From Spiroplasma_E ixodetis_B (GTDB taxonomy: Bacteria; Bacillota_I; Bacilli_A; Mycoplasmatales; VBWQ01): DNA of 64,000 bases. The stretch spans positions 1,302,001-1,366,000 of the forward strand of contig NZ_AP028955.1 in assembly GCF_040369795.1 (NCBI RefSeq), written 5' to 3'. The position numbers were made by a program, and so were the translations under genes. Positions 1-11,114 of the stretch are shown here, one piece after another. A model generated the notes under the pieces. The model searched no databases and had not been told where the DNA came from. It saw only the letters and a list, made by a program, of their open reading frames with translations. Position 1 is the first letter of the stretch. The number at the start of each line of letters is the position of its first letter.

Positions 1-73
1 AAATTCAAAAACTGTTTAAATTACATATTATTATTTTACATTATTTATGAGTAAACATTACTTTAGTTAGTTA
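1..73 (-). mobile_element. IS630-like element, 5' end only (continues off the window)
   Basis: This matches the promoter-proximal end of the IS630-like copies elsewhere in the window, for example the start of the copy at 27459-28469. The terminal repeat, read inward, is TAACTAACTAAAGTAATG, with a G-to-A change at base 3. It is followed by TA at 74-75, the IS630/Tc1-type target dinucleotide. The element sits in an IS1595 end (74-90). Confidence 0.85.
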
Positions 74-667
74 TAAAGGGATAAAAGCCTTATTAATTTC
101 ATTAACATTAAATCTTGTTTCACTATTTGAAATTACATCTTGAGTTTCTAAATTATCATTATTATTTGTTAATTTAAGTAAATTTTGAAATTGTTCTTCA
201 AGTTCTGTTTTAGATTGACTAATTAAATAAGTATTTTCAAACACTGATTTTTTGTAAGGATATCAATATCCATCTTTATCTCAAATTAAAACATCTTCTT
301 TAGTATATTTTACTTCTTTTTTAGTACCATTCGGACCTCAAGGTAGTGATAATTCTCTGCTTTTATTATCTTTATTAAGATTAACTATTTTTATTTTAGA
401 ATCGGGATTTGCTCAAGCTTCCCCCTTACTTATATTATTAATAACCGGAATATAAGTATTTTTAAATTTTTTTTGGTTAACAACTCAATGTTCGCCAATA
501 ACTCCTGTAATAATATAATCACCGCGATGACAAGTTACTGTTACTTTTTCTAACTTTTCAATTTCTAATTGGTTATTATCTTGATGTAATTGAAATTCAT
601 ATTTTACAGTAGGATTTTTAATACAAAATGTAACATTTGAATTTTCTGTATTTTCTTTAAATAACAT
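71..667 (-). pseudogene. Hypothetical protein, 3' end replaced by transposon ends
   Basis: The open frame gives about 198 residues under code 4. The start is the ATG at 667, chosen because AAGGAGAAAAT lies just upstream; a longer in-frame start at 745 has no such site. The protein is charged and Asn/Lys-rich, with Trp residues encoded by UGA. I see no signal peptide or membrane span and do not recognise a family. The last residues (NKAFIPL) and the stop codon are encoded by the IS1595 tip and the IS630 end, so the true C-terminus is missing. Confidence 0.55.
74..90 (+). mobile_element. IS1595-like right-end remnant
   Basis: On the reverse strand this reads GGCTTTTATCCCTTTAT, identical to the outermost bases of the palindromic right end of the IS1595-like element at 50807. 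The IS630 copy at 1-73 cut it off, so only 17 bp remain. It shows two successive insertions into the gene at 71-667. Confidence 0.6.
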
Positions 668-1070
668 ATTTTCTCCTTCATCTTTTTGTTTTTTGAATAA
701 AGACTTTATTTTAAAAATAAACATATAGTAAATTTTAAATTTCAATATTTATCTTTATTTTTTTTAAAATAATTTAATAAAATTAAAAAAACTAATATAG
801 ATAAAAATTTCTATATTAGTAATTAACATTTAATAAATTATTATTAATAATATCATTTTTTTATCTTTTTTAAAAATATTTTTGTAATTAAATTATTATA
901 TATAATTGTAAAATTATAAGTAAAATTAGCAATATTATAAATTAAAATCATAATTTTATGATTTACTAACACCCAAACTAATACCTAATATAAGGTGTAC
1001 TTATGTTATAATTAATATAATATATTGTTGACTCTTCGTTAAAATTAAGTTTGAAAAAGGAGTACTAACT
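668..1070. other. Intergenic region
   Basis: No gene is visible. It holds a strong hairpin at 791-820 and AT-rich sequence. The ribosome binding site AAAGGAGTA lies just before the ATG at 1071. A TTGACT at about 1027 could be a -35 box, but I see no convincing -10 box at the right spacing. Confidence 0.5.
791..820 (-). terminator. Rho-independent terminator, minus-strand polarity
   Basis: An 11-bp perfect stem (ACTAATATAGA paired with TCTATATTAGT) has an 8-nt loop. Read on the minus strand it is followed by a run of seven T. On the plus strand the following bases are not T-rich. It therefore looks like a terminator for leftward transcription, yet no leftward gene remains between it and the plus-strand gene at 1071. 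Confidence 0.6.
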
Positions 1071-1721
1071 ATGAAAATTGGAATTATTGGAGCATCAGGA
1101 AAATCAGGACTTGCCTTAACTAAAGAAGCTTTAAAACAGGGATATCAAGTTGTTGCCATTACTAGAAATCCTATTAAAATGACAATTATTAATAATGATA
1201 ATCGATTGACCATTAAAAAAGCTGATCTTACTAATAAAAGTAGTATTAAAGCGGTTGTTAATGATGTTGATATTTTAATTAGTGCTTACGGCCCTACTAT
1301 TGATAATCCCCAAAATATTAATCAGCAAGTTGCTAAAAACTTAATTACTATCATGCATGAATGTCAAAATATTAAAAGGTTATTAATTGTTGGTGGTGCT
1401 GGTAGTTTGTTAAATGATAAGAATGAAATATTAGTAGAAACAATTGCGTTTCCTGAAGCATGAAAAGAGCATGCACAACAACAAGTTCAAACATTAGTTA
1501 CTTATCGTAGCAGTGCCATTAATTGAACATATTTTAGCCCTTCTTTATACTATGACCCATAATTACCAACTTTAGGCAAATTTAAAATTGGTAACAATCA
1601 CTTAATTGTTAATAAAGAAGGAAAAAGTGAAATTAGTTATGGTGATGCTGCAATTGCTATTATTAATGAGATTAAAGAACAAAAATTTATTAAAAAACGT
1701 TTTACAGCGGGTTATAATTAA
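1071..1721 (+). pseudogene. NAD(P)-binding Rossmann oxidoreductase (NmrA/SDR-like), in-frame stop
   Basis: The N-terminus shows the dinucleotide-binding motif GIIGASGKSG at residues 4-13, followed by a beta strand and a basic residue (ITRNP) typical of NADP-type atypical short-chain dehydrogenases. An LLIVGGAGSL segment follows near residue 105. A TAA at codon 164 (1560-1562) interrupts the frame, which then continues in register to the natural stop at 1719. It would encode about 216 aa, the usual size for this family. The ribosome binding site is AAAGGAGTA. The aldo/keto reductase gene follows 27 bp downstream, also with an in-frame TAA, so the pair looks like a decayed redox operon. A truncated 163-aa product is possible but would lack the C-terminal part. 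Confidence 0.8.
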
Positions 1722-1748
1722 TATTTTGTTTGAAAGGATATTAGAAAA

Positions 1749-2624
1749 ATGGTAAAACTTACAAAAGAACAAATTTTACAAAAAACGATAACTTTAAATA
1801 ATGGTGTCAAAATTCCTCAATTTGGATTAGGTACATATTTAATGGTTGATAGTAAATCTATTTATAATTCAGTAATTTGTGCTTTGCAAAATGGTTATCG
1901 TCATATTGATACTGCAGAATATTATAAAAACGAGGAGATAATTGGTAATGTAATTAAAGATTTTTTAGCATAAAATCCAGAAGTTAAAAGGGAAGATTTA
2001 TTTATTACTTCTAAAATTTGAAATGACAATGATGAATATGAACTTACTAAAGATGCTTTGCGTGGTATCCTGACTCGTTTAAAACTAGATTATTTAGATT
2101 TATGTTTAATTCATTGACCAACTAAACAAAGTTTTGAATGTTGAAGAGTCTTAGAAGAATTTTATGAATATGGTAAAGTTAGGGCAATTGGTGTTTCAAA
2201 TTTTAATAGTTCACAATTGAAAGTTTTTTTTAAAAAAATAAAAATAAAACCAGCAATTAATCAAATTGAAACACATCCTGGTTTTAATCAAAAAAACACA
2301 ATAGATTTTTGTTACGAGAATAATATTGCTGTTACTTCATTAAGAACAATGCTAGGTGGTAGAGCAGATGAAATACCATTATTACAAGAATTAGCAAATA
2401 AATACAAGGTTACTGCTAGCCACATTGCTTTAAGATGAACTTGACAATTGGGTCAAGTAGTTATTCATAAATGAAATAATCCAGAGCGAATTATTAGTAA
2501 TCCCGATATTGGGAGTTTTCAACTAACAGAAGAAGAGATGTTAAAAATTCAAAAATTACCACAAACTGCTTTAGGGCCACAATTTAATGATAAAAAATTT
2601 TGAAAAGGAATTATGATGGATTAA
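1749..2624 (+). pseudogene. Aldo/keto reductase, in-frame stop at codon 75
   Basis: The full frame gives about 291 residues. Family motifs are clear: FGLGTYL, then GYRHIDTAEYYKNE carrying the catalytic Asp and Tyr, LFITSKIW with the catalytic Lys, and CLIHWP with the catalytic His. AIGVSNF follows. The usual IPKS cofactor loop reads IHKW here, which suggests drift. A TAA at 1971-1973 stops the frame at codon 75, before the Lys and His, so any product is inactive. The rest stays in frame to 2622. It likely reduced small carbonyls with NADPH. The P-type ATPase gene starts 24 bp after it. Confidence 0.88.
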
Positions 2625-2648
2625 ATTTAAAAAGGGGGTTAAATAATT

Positions 2649-5306
2649 GTGATTTGAAATGATTCAACTAAGGAATTAGCAAAAAAATTAAATACTAATT
2701 TTGTTACAGGTTTAACTGAAGAAGCCGCAGCTCAATTGTTAATAGAAACAGGGCCTAATCAATTACCAGTTACGAAAAAAAAACCAATTTGAAAAATAGT
2801 TTTAGCACATTTTATTGAACCATTTGTTTTAGTATTAATTGCATTAGCAATTATTGCTACTGTTATTGGTCAATGACAAGAAGCATTAGTTGTTTTTTTA
2901 ATTGTAATTGTTGATGCTACTTTGGCTACTTATCAAGAAGTAAAAGTTGCAGCTTCTTTGGACTCTTTAAAGAAATTAGTTTCTTCACAAGCAGTAGTCA
3001 TTCGTAATGGTAATAAATACGATATTGATGCTAAAGATTTAGTGGTAGGTGATTTGGTTTATTTAGATGCAGGAATGTTTTTACCTGCTGATCTGCGTAT
3101 TATTCAGTCTTATAATTTACGTACTAATGAATCACTTTTAACTGGTGAATCAACCTTAATTAGTAAAACTACTGAAGCATTAACTGAAGAAAAATTATCA
3201 ATTGGTGAAAGAACTAATCTTGCTTTTATGTCTACTTCTATTGCTACAGGTAGTGGTCTTGGTTTAGTTTATGCAACAGCAAAAAATTCTGAAATTGGAA
3301 AAATAACTAAGTTATTACAAGAAGAAAAAGAACCTAAATCACCATTAACGCGACAAATGTCTTTTTTAATTAGAATAATTTCGGTTTTTGCTTTATTATT
3401 AGGTTTAGCTATGTTTTTATTACAATTTTTCTTAATTAAAGTACCTGCTATTAATGCTTTAATTTTTGGAATCGCTTTAACAATAGCAGTAATACCTGAA
3501 GGTTTGCAAGTTATTGTTACCGTTTCATTATCACTGGGAAGTTCAAGAATGGCAAAAAAACATGCTATTGTTAAACATTTACCTGCTGTTGAAACATTAG
3601 GTCAAGTTGATATTATTTGTTCTGATAAAACCGGAACTTTAACACAAAATAAAATGACTGTTAAAAAATATTATTTAACAAAATCAGTTAATGATAGTAA
3701 TGACTTTAAAAAGAAAACTAAGCAAGAACAACTATTTTTAGATTGTTTAGTATTATGTAATAATAGTGAAGTTAGTAAAAATAAAACTATTGGTGATCCA
3801 ACGGAAGCAGCGCTTATTAATTGATCAGAAACATTAAATTTTCCAACAAAGGCACTTAGTGATAAACATACTCGAGTTCATGAAATACCTTTTGATTCCA
3901 ATCGTAAATTAATGTCAATAATTAATGAATATGATAAAGAAAATTATGTTTTTGTTAAAGGTGCGGTTGATAATATGATTAATATTTGTACTCATGCGCT
4001 TATTAATAACGAAAGGGTAGTATTAACTGCACAAATTAAAAAAGAAATAATTGCAAGTATGGAAGAAATGTCAAATTCAGCATTACGTGTTTTGGGAGCA
4101 AGTTATAAAACTGTTAATAATACGAAAGATTATAGTAATATTAGTGAAATTGAAAGTAATTTAACTTTTTTAGGATTAGTTGGAATGATTGATCCACCAA
4201 GAAACGAAGTTAAAGATTCTTTAATTAAAACTAAAAAAGCAGGTATTGATACAATTATGATTACTGGTGATCATTTAAATACTGCTGTTGCTATTGGTCA
4301 AGAATTAGGTTTGATTGAAAATAAAACACAAGCACTTAGTGGTAATACTATTGATGATATTCCAGAAGAATCATTTAATGCTAATATTAATCAATATCGA
4401 GTTTTTGCTCGTGTTTCTCCTGAACATAAAGTTAAGATTGTTAAAGCATTACAGAGTCATAATAAGATTGTTTCGATGACTGGTGATGGTGTTAATGATG
4501 CTCCTAGTTTAAAAGCGGCAGATATTGGAGTAGCGATGGGTATTACTGGAACCGATGTTGCTAAAGAATCTTCACAAATAGTATTAACTGATGATAATTT
4601 CGCTACTATTGTTGATGCTATTGAAGAAGGACGCAATATTTACAGTAAAATTAAAAGAATTGTTATTTTTATTTTAATTACTAATATGGCCCAAGTATTT
4701 TCAATTGTTATTGGTGCTATTTTTGGATGAAATGAATTATTGCGACCAATTCAAATTTTATGAATTAATTTAATTGTTGAATCTGTTATTGCAATTCCAA
4801 TGTCAATGGGACATAATAACCCTGATTTAATGCTTAGAATACCAACAAAACGGAATGATAGAATTCTTACTGGTAGTTGAGGATTTATTGGTATTGTTAG
4901 TATAATATTAAGTACCTTATTACTATTAGCTTTTCATTTTTTACCTCAAATTTTACGTGAAAATAATAGTGAAGGTTTTGTTTTTGTTATAATGACTAAT
5001 GCCCCTGTTTTTTATGCATTTTCTTTTGTTTCAGGTGCTAATACAAGTATTTTTAATAAGATTACTTGAAAAAATAAATATATTTGAGTTGCGGCGATTA
5101 GTGCTTTTGCTATTAATACTTTTATTATTTTTACACCTGTTGTTAGCAATGCTTTTGGTATTGGTGCTGGTTTTCGGGCAGTTGATTGATTACTTTGTAT
5201 TGCTTTATCAACAATACCAATGTGATTATTAGAAGTGTATAAAGGAATTAGACTTTTAGTTAATAAATTAATTAAAAAAGAACAAAATAAAGTAAAAGTT
5301 AAATAA
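2649..5306 (+). CDS. Cation-transporting P-type ATPase (P2, Ca2+-ATPase-like)
   Basis: The 885-aa frame is uninterrupted with UGA as Trp. The start is GTG at 2649, 11 nt after an AAAGGGGG ribosome binding site; no in-frame ATG fits better. Domains in order: an N-terminal cation-ATPase domain with LTEEAAAQLL and GPNQLP, the actuator motif TGES at 165-168, the M4 motif PEGL at 283-286, the phosphorylation site DKTGTLT with Asp326, the nucleotide-binding domain around FVKGAVD, the hinge TGDGVNDAP at 611-619, and six hydrophobic C-terminal segments. PEGL in M4 places it with the P2 Ca2+/Na+,K+-type pumps of the plasma membrane. M6 has NLIVES where most bacterial Ca2+ pumps have NL(V/M)(T/M)D, so the ion carried is uncertain. 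It is the only intact gene in its cluster. Confidence 0.93.
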
Positions 5307-5327
5307 TATAGAATGGAAAATTAATAA

Positions 5328-5601
5328 TGAGAATTATTCCGTATTAATTATTTAGTTATACACCAGATATGAGTTTAACTGCATTGCGCAAAGAACTACT
5401 AACGTATGATCATTGTTTAAATAAAAAAAATACAAATATGGCGATGCAACCATTTTTAGACTTGGAACGTAACTATTTTAATTTACTTTTATGTAATTGA
5501 GAATTAGAAATGAAAAAACGAAATCATTATGTTAATTCATTATTTAAATGTTATACTAAATACAATGATTTTGAATTTGTTGCAACTCCTGATTTTTTAA
5601 T
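5328..5601 (+). pseudogene. Fragment of a small unknown gene
   Basis: An ATG at 5328 opens a frame (MRIIPY) that meets TAA at codon 7, then stays open for about 84 more codons (LFSYTPDMSLTALRKEL and onward) until the IS1595-like element starts at 5602. The pattern MR-hydrophobic, P, LRKE loosely recalls small TIGR02328/pyrimidine-dimer-glycosylase-like proteins, but this is a guess. The 3' part of the gene is not found in the window. Confidence 0.4.
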
Positions 5602-6172
5602 GGAAATTATCCCCGCATGTACTAGTGTGGAGGAAAAAATGAATTGAAATGAATTCACTATATATTTCAAAATGAAAAAGATTGTTTGAAATATATAGTG
5701 AATTTGAAAGTAATGAAATGTATCAGGTGTGCTTCTTCTAGTTTGAATGTTTCTGATTTGAGAAGAATAAGATGTTTGAAATGTCATCAAACATTTAGTA
5801 TTATTCATGACACCATTTTTCACAAGTCACAAACACCTTTGACATCTTGGTTTTATCTCATCTTTAGATGAATAAACACAAAGCATGGTATACCATCAAC
5901 AGATGTTGCAAGGGAATTGGGTGTGACATATAAAACAGATTGAATAATGGGTCATGAAATCAGAACTAGAATTTGGAATCAAGATGTAGGGTTCGTTGAT
6001 GATGGCACAGCACAGATGGATGAAATGTATCTTTCACATGTAGGTTTTAAAAAAAGGAAGATTCTTGTTGAATAAAACCTTGATTGTTGGAGTTTATGAG
6101 AAAACCAGCAACAAACTAATTGTGAAATTATTGAAAAAAGCAGATGAGAAAAACCTTTTATGATTTGCATTG
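5602..6172 (+). mobile_element. IS1595-like element, 5' half
   Basis: It begins with the terminal repeat GGAAATTATCCCCGCATGTA and encodes the transposase N-terminus with a zinc-finger-like CxxC pair (KCIRC and RCLKC) and the catalytic MDEMYLS motif. It ends at 6172, where IS3-like sequence starts, so the C-terminal half and right end are absent. The frame is also damaged: a UAG near 5697 and a 2-base difference in GFKK near 6050. Confidence 0.85.
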
Positions 6173-6189
6173 TGGAATGGCAACCTTTT

Positions 6190-6996
6190 TTAGGACTGTT
6201 TTTTGGTAGACATTTGTGCTTGGTGTTTTATGGGGGTTAAGTAGTTTAGAGTGCTGTGGATTCTTATGTTGTTGTATCAATTGATATAATCAAATAATTC
6301 TAATTTTAATTGGATTAATGATGTAAAATTTTTATCATTAATAAATTCTGTTTTGAAAGTTTTGAAAGTTGCTTCAGCAACAGCGTTATCATAAGGACAA
6401 CCTTTTTTGCTTAAAGAGCGGGTAATATTGAAGGCTAATAAAAGTTTATCAATATTTTTATTATTAAATTCATTACCGCGATCGCTATGAAATATTTGAA
6501 TATTTTTTAAACAACGATTTGAACGCATAAATGTTTGATATACTAATGACGCATCTTTTTTATTACCTAAACTATGTCCAATAATTTCGCGATTGTACAG
6601 GCCGATTAATAAGCAAATATAGTTTCATTTACCATTAACTTGAACATAAGTTAAATCACTAACAATAACTTCATTTTTAAGCCTATTATTAAAGTCTCTA
6701 TTAACAAGATTAGTAATTTGACTATCATTGACTTTATTATGATAATTTTTGTATGATAATTTAGTGTATTTTGATATTAAATTATGTTTATTCATAATTT
6801 TTTTAATTTTTCGTCTTGATAAATTAATTTTCTTTTCTTTTAGAACAACTTTTAATCTTGTTGTTCCATAAGCTTCTTTATTTTCTTTAAAAGAACTAAT
6901 AACAGCTTCATCATACATATTATTTTTAATTTTATCTTCTTTTTTCTTGAAATTAAAATAATATGTTGATTTAGAGATTTTTAAAAAACGACACAT
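6190..6996 (-). CDS. IS3-family transposase OrfB (DDE integrase core)
   Basis: The 268-aa frame is open under code 4. It has the helix-turn-helix-like HTH_21 region (KENKEAYGTTRLK), then the rve integrase core with DLTYV (first Asp), FHSDRGNEF (second Asp) and NAVAEATFKTFKTE (catalytic Glu). After VQVNGK this copy has TGA (Trp), whereas the copies at 18460 and 59721 have TAA. It is thus the only OrfB in the window with an open catalytic core. OrfB of this family is normally made as an OrfA-OrfB fusion by frameshifting; this OrfA has stops, so transposition from this copy is doubtful. Confidence 0.85.
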
Positions 6997-7037
6997 TGTA
7001 CGAATTTTATATTTAACTTTATTTTTAGTAATAATTT

Positions 7038-7316
7038 CTATTTTCTGCCTATTATTAGTGCTGCTTGCTTTAAAATATCATTTTCCATTCTTAATTGTTT
7101 TAATTATTTTCTTAATTTAATTAATTAATTTTCTTCAACAGAACGGTTATCTTTGGTTTTAAAACTGCCTGAATTAGTAAATTGCTTAATTCAATTATAA
7201 GTAGTTGCTCTTGTAACAGTGTACTATTTAGCAAGACAAGACACTGACTTACCAGTTTGATATAAAGCTACTATTTATTTTTTAAATTCATCTGAATATG
7301 AGTTAATATTGGCCAT
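7038..7316 (-). pseudogene. IS3-family OrfA, nonsense-disrupted
   Basis: It corresponds codon for codon to the intact orfA at 59797-60075 (helix-turn-helix plus leucine-zipper protein, 92 aa). Here codon 14 is TAA in place of CAA, and a TAG follows the LAK codons, so no full-length protein is made. The element cannot supply its own OrfA. Confidence 0.8.
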
Positions 7317-7392
7317 AATTATAATTCCTTTCTTTTAACTAATTTGTTCAATTGTCTACGTAATTAGTGTCCAATAAAGTGTAACCCATCCA

Positions 7393-7700
7393 AATCGGTT
7401 CACTAAATAAAGGTAAATTAAAAGCCCTATGAGCATTTGAAGGACATTGCAACAGTAAAATTTTTGAATCATATGTAAAAAATATACTAATCCCAGTATT
7501 AAAGCGTGGACAAATTATAGTTTTAGATAATGCAACGTTTCATAAATCTAAATTAACACAACAATTAATTGAAAATACTGGATGCAAACTATTATTTCTT
7601 CCACCATATTCTCCTAATTTAAATCAAATTGAACATTTTTGATTTGATATAAAACATAATATAAGAAAAATATTACCAAATTATTGACCAAATATTAAAA
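7393..7700 (+). mobile_element. IS630-like element, internal fragment
   Basis: It matches the 3' third of the IS630 transposase (GSLNKGKLKALWAFEGH through PNYWPN), including the second Asp (VLDN) and the Glu-containing PPYSPN region. Its 5' side ends at the IS3 terminus. Its 3' side runs into a symporter gene at about 7700 without the IS630 terminal repeat, so the edge is a deletion junction. Confidence 0.8.
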
Positions 7701-8213
7701 GCAATTCCTAGTCCAAAGGCAATAGTAAAAGCAATAGCCACATTTATTAATAAAATAGTAATACCAACTCCTGAAACTTTAGTTATTGTTTTTGAGTTAC
7801 TATTTTTTTTACTAGTAATTCTAGCGATAGCTAAAAATAATAACGGAATAGTTAACATAGTAATACCAATAATAAAAATAGTTTTTAATAATTCAATTCA
7901 GTGTACAATTTCTGCAACTTAGGGTATATAGTCAGGATTGGGTTTTATTGGTGTTCCAGGTAAGTTAGGATAAGTAATGTTATGACTATTAAAACCAGTA
8001 ATAGCCTGGATAGTAATACCAAAAATTAGTCCTAATCCCATTCCAGTAAAAATACGAATTGGAAATTTAGGTTTAGTTTTTTTAATAAAAATAGAAAGTG
8101 CTAGGATAATACTAAAAAAGACAATTATCCCGATTAGACTTTGTCAGTGTGAAATACCAACAAAGTCTCTTAATAAGTTAATATTGTCATTACTAAGAGT
8201 TGTAATAGTTGCT
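7701..8213 (-). pseudogene. Dicarboxylate/amino acid:cation symporter (DAACS), N-terminal fragment
   Basis: The translated remnant is about 170 residues of a protein family that is normally 400-500 aa. It shows several hydrophobic segments: FSIILALSIFI, MGLGLIFGI, and ELLKTIFIIG followed by MLTIPLLFLAI. The last is the conserved early-TM signature of sodium/proton-glutamate or cystine symporters. A TAA interrupts it at 7919-7921. No start codon is visible in the frame, and the 3' end is replaced by IS630 sequence. It lies 27 bp after the end of the flavoprotein gene and may once have been co-transcribed with it. Substrate cannot be assigned. Confidence 0.7.
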
Positions 8214-8239
8214 ACCTCATTCTTTTTATTTTTTATAGG

Positions 8240-9697
8240 TTATGACGATGTTATTTTTCTGCTTGATATATGAATAATATCACTAGTACGAGCAAAAGGA
8301 GGTGAATAAACTAAATCTAAATTTTGTAAATCACGGATGTCCATTTTATTTCAAATGGCAGTAGCAAGAGCATTAATTCTTAATGTGGCATGATTATAGC
8401 CTGCCATTTGTGCTGCCAGTAATTGGAAATTTGTTTTATCATAAAATAGTTTCAAGTATAAAGGACGAGATTGTTTTAAGTATCTTGGTAGAACATAATC
8501 TTTAATATAAACACTACCAATTTTATTTTTATCAATCGTATCAAAACTACCAGTTTTTGTTATTTCTAAATTACCAACACGTAAAATACTTGATCCTAAA
8601 GTTCCTGGATATTTATGTTCTGGGTTTTTAATATTATCAGCAATAATACGCGCCATTTTATTAGCATTAGTTGCCAAGGGAACATATATTGATGATTTAT
8701 CAAATTGACTATATATTTGTGCGCAATCACCACCAATATACATATTTGAAAACTTTTTTGTAAAATTTTCTTTAGAAGGAATTTGACATAATTCGTTAAT
8801 AATAATTGCTTTATTTTTATTTAATTCAATGTTGCTATTTTGTAAAAAATTCGTATTTGGTTCAAAACCAACTGCTAGTATTACTAAGTCACAAGGTATT
8901 GTTTTTCCATTTTCATTATCACTTACACTTCTTAAACGCAAATCATTAACATTATTATGAGTCATCATTAGTTCTTCAACTTGATAGTTTAGTAAAATAG
9001 TGGCATCGTTTTTTGATTTAGTTTTATGATTAATATTTTTTTTGGTTAGTTCATAATAAATTAATTGGCTAAATTGTTTATCAACAATGTCTGCCATTAA
9101 TCGATCTTTCATTTCGACGATTGTGACATCTTTTTTTTGTTTTAAGCATGCTTCTACCATTTCCATGCCAATGAATCCACCGCCAATAATAACTATTTTT
9201 TTAGCATTTTTCATTGCTTTTTTTAGATTTATGGCATCTTCTTTAGTAAAAACATTATAAACATTATGTGGCAAAATACCATGACTAAAAGGTGACGGAA
9301 TTTTTGGTTTGGCTCCTGTTGCGATAACTAAGGCATGATAAGATACAACTTTTGCTTTAGTTTTATCATTTGTTGTTTTTTTGACATGAATTTCTTGTTT
9401 TGCTGTATCGAATTTAATAACATTTTGATTTAAATTAATTTTATTTTTATTTTTATTATTAGTTTTTTCTGAAAAATCTTTTTTTGTACGATCATTTAAA
9501 AGTTTTTTATCTTTAAATTCATTATCAATATAATAAGGAATACCACAAGCACCAATTGAAATATAGTTTTTTTCTTGATAAACATGGATATCAAAATTTT
9601 TATCACTATTTTTTTCACTACGTAATAATTTACTCGCAACTCCCATCCCAGTCGCGCCAGCACCAATAATAATAACTTTAATTTTCATTTTTATCAT
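8240..9697 (-). CDS. CoA-disulfide reductase / NADH oxidase-like FAD flavoprotein
   Basis: The frame gives 485 aa and is intact, with one UGA Trp near the end. The FAD-binding motif GAGATGMG is at 12-19. SIGACGIPYY places the single redox cysteine at Cys51, as in CoADR and Nox enzymes. ALVIATGAKP and the NAD(P)-binding IVIIGGGFIGMEM follow, then CDLVILAVGFEPNT and YIGGDC in the FAD domain. The C-terminal dimerisation region ends with VYSPPFA, typical of the family. It likely reduces O2, CoA disulfide or persulfides with NAD(P)H, a main redox route in mollicutes; the exact substrate cannot be told. The start is ATG 9697, or ATG 9688 three codons later. It lies 61 bp after the hydrolase gene, in the same direction. 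Confidence 0.9.
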
Positions 9698-9758
9698 CGC
9701 TTTACTCTCATTAATTAAAATATATATTTAATAAATATATCAATTAATAGTGTTTATC

Positions 9759-10772
9759 TTAAGTATTGATTCATTTTTGAACAAATTCTAAAGTAGTGTC
9801 ACTAATACCTTTATCATTTACTAAATTATATTCATTAACAACTGTGTGGTCTAAATCACCAATTAAAAAACTTTGACCGTGGTTAGCATCAAGGATAGTG
9901 TATAATGAACTTTTTTTTGGTATTTCATATCGAATTTTTTCTTGAAATAATTCGTTAGCATTAGTGTAGTTAATAAAGTGATCATTTTGACCATGAAGAA
10001 ATAATATTGGCATATCAGGTATTAGTTTTAAATATTTAATTGGTTGTATTTCTTGTAAACCATCGACACCAAATGTTTTTTGTGCTTTTTTACGACTTAA
10101 TTTCAGCATTAAATTAGTAGGTAAGAAAGCATAATTGTATAGTTTTTCACTATACGTACGATCTAAGCGACTAAATGTACAATCAGAAATAATGAATTTT
10201 ACTTTTTGATTAATTTTATGTTTTGCATATAAATTGCTTCACATTACTACTGTTGCACCACCTAATGAAAAACCATATAATCCTAAAGCAGTAGTTTCTT
10301 GTTTATATGTTTTACAACAGTATTCAATAATGTCTTGTAAATCTTGTGATTCTTTTAAACCAAAAGTTGTTGGTGATGCATCACTTTCACCATGGTTACG
10401 AGCATCATATCAAATAACGTTGTAGCCAGCACGTAAAAAAATGAAAGCTTGTTTAAATATTCAAAATCTTGTATTAGTTATTCCGTGTAATAAAATTATT
10501 GTTTTATTATTATTTTCATTTTTAAGGGGACTTTTTAAAAGATTACCATATAATGTTAAATTGTCAATTGATGTTTTAATTGAAAAAGGAATTATATTTT
10601 CATGTTTTTCTAGGTATTCTCAATATTCAAAATACATTGGCCATTTTGCTAATTCAATTTTAACTTTCGGTTGAAATTGAGAATTATATTGCAAGCATGC
10701 TTTAAACATTTCAATTGAATTTATATTAACTTTTTGTCTTAATTTTATTCTATTAATACTACTTTGTTTCAT
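9759..10772 (-). CDS. Alpha/beta hydrolase (serine hydrolase)
   Basis: The 337-aa frame is intact under code 4. The start ATG at 10772 follows GAGGAAAACTA. The fold markers are in order: TIILLHGITNTRFW (oxyanion region), GYNVIWYDARNHGES, LYGFSLGGATV with the nucleophile Ser in GxSxG, PILFLHGQNDHF with the acid Asp, and DANHGQS with the catalytic His. There is no signal peptide. Such proteins in mollicutes are annotated as esterases or lysophospholipases; substrate unknown. It sits between the HU gene (30 bp upstream) and the flavoprotein gene, all minus strand, so the three probably shared a transcript. Confidence 0.9.
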
Positions 10773-10802
10773 TAGTTTTCCTCACATTTTAGGTCATACA
10801 CT

Positions 10803-11114
10803 TTAATAGTCGATGTTATTTAATATTGTTGGTTTTGGTTTACAACGAATATATTTCTTGTATTTTTTATAAGGTATAAATTTAATATATTTGTATTCGC
10901 TAACTACGTGTTGTCCATTATTTTTACTATTTAGTCGTAAACATGGTTTTAATTTTTTGATTTTAAAAGTACCAAAATTAGGAATAGTAATTACTCTACC
11001 TAGCTGATTAATATTTTTAATTCCTTCAATTACACAATTAAAAACTATTTCAATATCTTGAATATTAAATTTAGTTTTATCTGATACTCTTGCAATTAAT
11101 TATTTTGCGTTCAT
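10803..11114 (-). pseudogene. HU-family DNA-binding protein, stop at codon 5
   Basis: The frame encodes about 103 residues resembling HU/IHF: MNAK, then LIARVSDKTKFN (helix 1), VIEGIKNI, and the conserved RVITIPNFGTFKIKK beta-arm entry. Codon 5 is TAA (11100-11102) where HU proteins have a sense residue. No good in-frame restart with a ribosome binding site follows it. HU compacts DNA and is usually present in mollicutes, so either another copy exists elsewhere or reinitiation occurs. Confidence 0.75.

Larger units (their letters stand above)
6173..7392 (-). mobile_element. IS3/IS150-like element, near full length
   Basis: The ends are TGGAATGGCAACC at 6173 and the complement of TGGATGGGTTACAC at 7392, the same as at 59721-60939. 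It contains orfA (broken) and orfB (intact). The left flank is IS1595 sequence and the right flank is IS630 sequence, with no shared 3-bp duplication. The element therefore lies at a recombination junction rather than at a simple insertion. Confidence 0.88.

Noticed and set aside
4999..5232. Leu-rich frame within the P-type ATPase gene
   Set aside because: Shadow frame of the C-terminal membrane segments; the ATPase frame is continuous through it.
5551..5823. Minus-strand frame across the IS1595 5' region
   Set aside because: It is the antisense shadow of the transposase N-terminus and recurs in every IS1595 copy with varying ends.
10234..10674. Two plus-strand frames in the hydrolase region
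   Set aside because: The minus-strand hydrolase has all catalytic motifs; these are shadows.
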